Source of the DNA: Microvirga sp. BSC39
GTDB taxonomy: Bacteria; Pseudomonadota; Alphaproteobacteria; Rhizobiales; Beijerinckiaceae
Assembly: GCF_000739015.1 (NCBI RefSeq)
Contig: NZ_JPUG01000078.1
Coordinates: 393,098 to 457,097, forward strand
Length of the DNA: 64,000 bases
Direction: 5' to 3'
Shown here: positions 61,326 to 64,000 of the stretch, in pieces
How positions within the stretch are numbered: the stretch's first letter is position 1
Layout: every line of letters begins with the position of its first letter
Position numbers and translations under genes: made by a program
The notes under the pieces: model-generated
What the model was told of the DNA's origin: nothing
Database searches by the model: none
The model's input: only the letters and a program-made list of their open reading frames with translations

Positions 61326-62264
61326 TTACCGTCCCCAGTTCAGCACGAGCGGATCCAGGCGTTTGGCAATTTCGATCAGGCCTTTGCGCGTTTCCGGGTG
61401 CAGGGGCTGCAGCGGCTGGCGCACCGCTTCGGATCGGACGACGCCGCCTTCCTTCATCAACACCTTGGCGGCCGAGAGCCCGCATTGCCGGTTCTCGTAG
61501 TTGATCAGCGGCAGCCAGCGCTCGTAAGCTGCGGCAGCCGCCTCGCGGTCACCGGCAAAGTACGGGTCGATGATTTGGCGGATGCCGTCCGGGTAGGCAC
61601 CGCCCGTCATGGCCCCGGTGGCGCCCGCATCGAGGTCGGCCATCAGCGTGATGGCCTCTTCGCCATCCCACGGCCCCTCGATGGCGTCGCCGCCGAGTGC
61701 GATCAGGTCGCGGAGCTTTGAGGCGGTACCGGCCACCTCGATCTTGAAGTAGGACACGTTGGCGATTTCCTGCGCCATCCGCGCGAGAAACGGCCCCGAC
61801 AGGGATGTGCCGGCCATGGGTGCATCCTGGATCATAATCGGGATGCTGATCGCATCCGAGACCCGGCGGAAGAACTCGTAGATGCCGGGTTCCGACACCC
61901 GCAGGGTCGCGCCGAAGAAGGGCGGCATGATCATGACCATCGCCGCACCCGCGTCCTGCGCGCGCCGGCTGCGCTCGGCGCAGATCTCGGTCGAGAAGTG
62001 GCTGGTGGTGACGATGACCGGAACGCGGCCTGCGACGTGCTCGAGCACCGTCGTCATCACGGCTTCGCGCTCCTCGTCGCGCAGCAGGAACTGCTCGGAG
62101 AAATTCGCCAGGATGCAGAGGCCGTCGGAGCCCGCATCGATCATGAAATCGATGGCGCGCTTCTGACCTTCCAAGTCAAGGCGGCCGCCGTCGTCGAAGA
62201 TGGTTGGCGCCACCGGGAACACGCCACGATAGGGGCGGGTGGAGCTCCTGCCGGTTGCGGACAT
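61326..62264 (-). CDS. L-2-keto-3-deoxyarabonate dehydratase (DapA/DHDPS family)
   Basis: 312 residues. The N-terminal motif is YRGVFPVAPTIFDDGGRLD, ILANFSEQFLLRDEER is as in Azospirillum L-KDA dehydratase, and the Schiff-base Lys is in VSYFKIEVAGTASK. EGPWDGEEAITLMADLDAGATGAMTGG is also characteristic. It converts L-2-keto-3-deoxyarabonate to 2-oxoglutarate semialdehyde. The ATG at 62264 has AAGGAAGAG just before it; the ATG at 62279 is less likely. It lies 33 bases after the dehydratase of the preceding step. Confidence 0.87.
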   Translation of the reverse strand: MSATGRSSTRPYRGVFPVAPTIFDDGGRLDLEGQKRAIDFMIDAGSDGLCILANFSEQFLLRDEEREAVMTTVLEHVAGRVPVIVTTSHFSTEICAERSRRAQDAGAAMVMIMPPFFGATLRVSEPGIYEFFRRVSDAISIPIMIQDAPMAGTSLSGPFLARMAQEIANVSYFKIEVAGTASKLRDLIALGGDAIEGPWDGEEAITLMADLDAGATGAMTGGAYPDGIRQIIDPYFAGDREAAAAAYERWLPLINYENRQCGLSAAKVLMKEGGVVRSEAVRQPLQPLHPETRKGLIEIAKRLDPLVLNWGR

Positions 62265-62297
62265 GATCTCTTCCTTCATGATGTTGATTCTCGTTGC

Positions 62298-64000
62298 CTA
62301 GTGGTTGTCGCGCGGAACAGGCGAGCCGGTGCGGCCCACAAGAAAGTCCAGATCGACACCTTTATCAGCCTGCAGAACATGTTCGACATAGAGCTTGGCC
62401 CAGCCGCGTGTCGCATGGGGCTCCGGCGGAACCCACGCAGCGCGCCTGCGCTCCATCTCCTGCGCCTCCACATGAAGATGCAGGCTGCGGGCCACCACAT
62501 CAAGGGTGATCAGATCGCCGCTCTCGACCAGCGCCAACGGTCCGCCGGCAGCGGCTTCTGGCGCCACGTGCAGCACCACGGTTCCATAGGCGGTGCCCGA
62601 CATGCGCGCATCCGAGATGCGGATCATATCGCGGACGCCCTTTCTCAGCAGCTTCTGCGGCAGGGGCATGTTGCCGACCTCGGCCATGCCCGGGTACCCT
62701 TTCGGACCGCAATTCTTGAGCACCATGATGCAGGTCTCGTCGATGTCGAGATCCTCGTCATCGATGCGGTGATGCAGGTCCTCGATCGTCTCGAACACGA
62801 CTGCGCGGCCGGTGTGCCGCATCAGTTCGGGCGAAGCCGCCGACGGCTTGATGACGGCGCCGTTGGGTGCGAGATTTCCTTTGAGAATGGCAATGCCGGC
62901 CTCCGGCTTGAACGGCTCCTCGAAGGAGGTGATCACCTCCCGGTTCCAGCAGGGGGCGTCCTTGACGTTGTCCCAGATCGTCTTGCCGTTGACGGTCGGC
63001 GCGTCCTTGTGCAGCAGCCCGCGTTCGCCCAGCGTGCGCAGAACCACCGGCAGGCCGCCGGCATAGTAGAAGTCTTCCATCAGGAAGCGGCCCGACGGCA
63101 TGAGATCGACGAGGCAATGGATGTCGCGCCCGAGCCGATCGAAGTCGTCGAGGGTGAGATCGATGCCGACCCGCCCGGCAATCGCCAGCAGATGCACCAC
63201 GGCGTTGGTCGAGCCGCCGACGGCTGCGAGCGTGCGTATGGCGTTCTCGAAAGCTTGGCGGGTCATGACCTTCGAGAGCACGAGATCCTCGTGCACCATC
63301 TCGACGATGCGGCGTCCGGCCATGCGGGCAAGCTGGTTGCGCCGCGCATCGGACGCGGGAATGGCGGCATTCTCCGGCAGGCCGACCCCGAGCGCCTCGA
63401 CCATGGACGCCATGGTGGAGCCGGTGCCCATGGTCATGCAGTGGCCGGCCGAGCGGTTCATGCCGCCCTCCGCCTCATGGAACTCCTCCAGCGTGACCTC
63501 CCCGGCGCGCAGCTGCTCGCTCATGGAGATGATGTTGGTGCCCGAGCCGATGATCTTGCCGCGATAGACGCCGCGCAGCTGCGGGCCGCCCGAGACCCCG
63601 ATGGTGGGCAGGTCGGCGGAAGCTGCACCCATGAGCAGGGCAGGGGTGGTCTTGTCGCAACCCATGAGCAGCACGACGCCATCGAGCGGATGGGCGCGGA
63701 TCGCCTCCTCCACGTCCATGGCGGCGAGGTTGCGAAACAGCATGGCGGTGGGGCGCATGGTCACCTCGCCGAGCGAGGAGACGGGAAACTCGAGCGGGAA
63801 GCCGCCGGCATCGAGCACGCCATACTTCACATGCTCGGCAATGGTGCGGAAATGGGCGTTGCAGGGGGTGAGCTCGGACCAGGTGTTGCAGATGCCGATC
63901 ACCGGGCGGCCGTCGAACTGGTCCTGGGGGAAGCCGCTGTTCTTGAGGAAGGACCGGTAATAGAACCCCATCTTGTCCTGGCGCCCAAACCAAGCCTGGC
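62298..64000 (-). CDS. L-arabonate dehydratase (IlvD/Edd family), 5'-truncated by window end
   Basis: At least 566 residues; the frame runs on to the window edge with QAWFGRQDKMGFYYRSFLKN, so the start lies beyond 64000. Fe-S and substrate motifs of IlvD/Edd sugar-acid dehydratases are present: GICNTWSELTPCNAHF, LMGCDKTTPALLMGAASADLP, GHCMTMGTGSTMASM and ISDARMSGTAYGTVVLHVAPE. It dehydrates L-arabonate (or a related aldonic acid such as D-xylonate) to the 2-keto-3-deoxy acid, the substrate of the downstream enzyme. The pairing with an L-KDA-type dehydratase supports L-arabonate. Confidence 0.88.
   Translation of the reverse strand, partial: QAWFGRQDKMGFYYRSFLKNSGFPQDQFDGRPVIGICNTWSELTPCNAHFRTIAEHVKYGVLDAGGFPLEFPVSSLGEVTMRPTAMLFRNLAAMDVEEAIRAHPLDGVVLLMGCDKTTPALLMGAASADLPTIGVSGGPQLRGVYRGKIIGSGTNIISMSEQLRAGEVTLEEFHEAEGGMNRSAGHCMTMGTGSTMASMVEALGVGLPENAAIPASDARRNQLARMAGRRIVEMVHEDLVLSKVMTRQAFENAIRTLAAVGGSTNAVVHLLAIAGRVGIDLTLDDFDRLGRDIHCLVDLMPSGRFLMEDFYYAGGLPVVLRTLGERGLLHKDAPTVNGKTIWDNVKDAPCWNREVITSFEEPFKPEAGIAILKGNLAPNGAVIKPSAASPELMRHTGRAVVFETIEDLHHRIDDEDLDIDETCIMVLKNCGPKGYPGMAEVGNMPLPQKLLRKGVRDMIRISDARMSGTAYGTVVLHVAPEAAAGGPLALVESGDLITLDVVARSLHLHVEAQEMERRRAAWVPPEPHATRGWAKLYVEHVLQADKGVDLDFLVGRTGSPVPRDNH

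Overview
The window looks like a chromosomal segment of an alphaproteobacterium of the Hyphomicrobiales (rhizobial order), perhaps near Microvirga or Methylobacterium. The pointers are high GC, DUF1236 proteins, EcfG-like GGAA-N17-CGTT promoters, many Liv-type and TRAP uptake systems, and protocatechuate/gallate 4,5-cleavage genes. Genus placement is inference. I saw no tRNA, rRNA, CRISPR array, insertion sequence or prophage.

Region by region. (1) 1-4,000: phenylacetate genes (a PaaA/PaaC-like oxygenase fragment, a TetR regulator, paaK, paaI, paaG). (2) 4,300-11,700: a complete Liv-type ABC importer facing an FAD aromatic hydroxylase, a DUF2783 protein and an unusual metallo-beta-lactamase-fold protein. 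(3) 11,800-14,300: a TonB-ExbD-ExbB operon with a secreted protein, then a possible 33-residue membrane protein. (4) 15,100-20,600: a hexarate/altronate dehydratase with a TRAP transporter and a divergent GntR regulator. (5) 20,700-25,700: the four genes of a branched-chain 2-oxoacid dehydrogenase. (6) 25,700-31,500: a signalling operon of a periplasmic binding protein, a hybrid histidine kinase, a response regulator and a receiver-cyclase. (7) 31,800-35,400: a polyol dehydrogenase preceded by a coupled 14-codon leader ORF, and a subtilisin-like protease with a Gly-Asn repeat tract. (8) 35,800-38,950: an ECF sigma/anti-sigma pair, two DUF1236 proteins and a LuxR-type regulator, with three matching ECF-type promoters. 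(9) 39,000-59,700: a large methoxy-aromatic island. It has ligK, galB, galD and a LysR regulator on the minus strand. On the plus strand are ligI, a TctC binding protein, a hydrolase, ligA, ligB, a YciI protein, livK, vanA, vanB, a GntR regulator, livKHMGF, a MetE-like methyltransferase and an extradiol-type VOC protein. An XRE-cupin regulator follows. (10) 59,900-64,000: an HMG-CoA-lyase-like gene and two L-arabonate pathway genes, the last cut by the window end.

In the island, uptake (two Liv binding proteins sharing one permease, plus TctC), O-demethylation (VanAB), ring cleavage (LigAB) and lower pathway (LigI, GalD, GalB, LigK) form an almost complete route from methoxylated aromatic acids to pyruvate and oxaloacetate. 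The LigC semialdehyde dehydrogenase is absent, which leaves open a gallate or 3-O-methylgallate route. The most notable observations are an apparent ATT start codon in galD, a 19/20 inverted operator-like repeat on both sides of lysR, a mosaic livK duplication that looks like gene conversion, strong hairpins between binding-protein and permease genes in the three operons with that arrangement, and the ECF promoter set.
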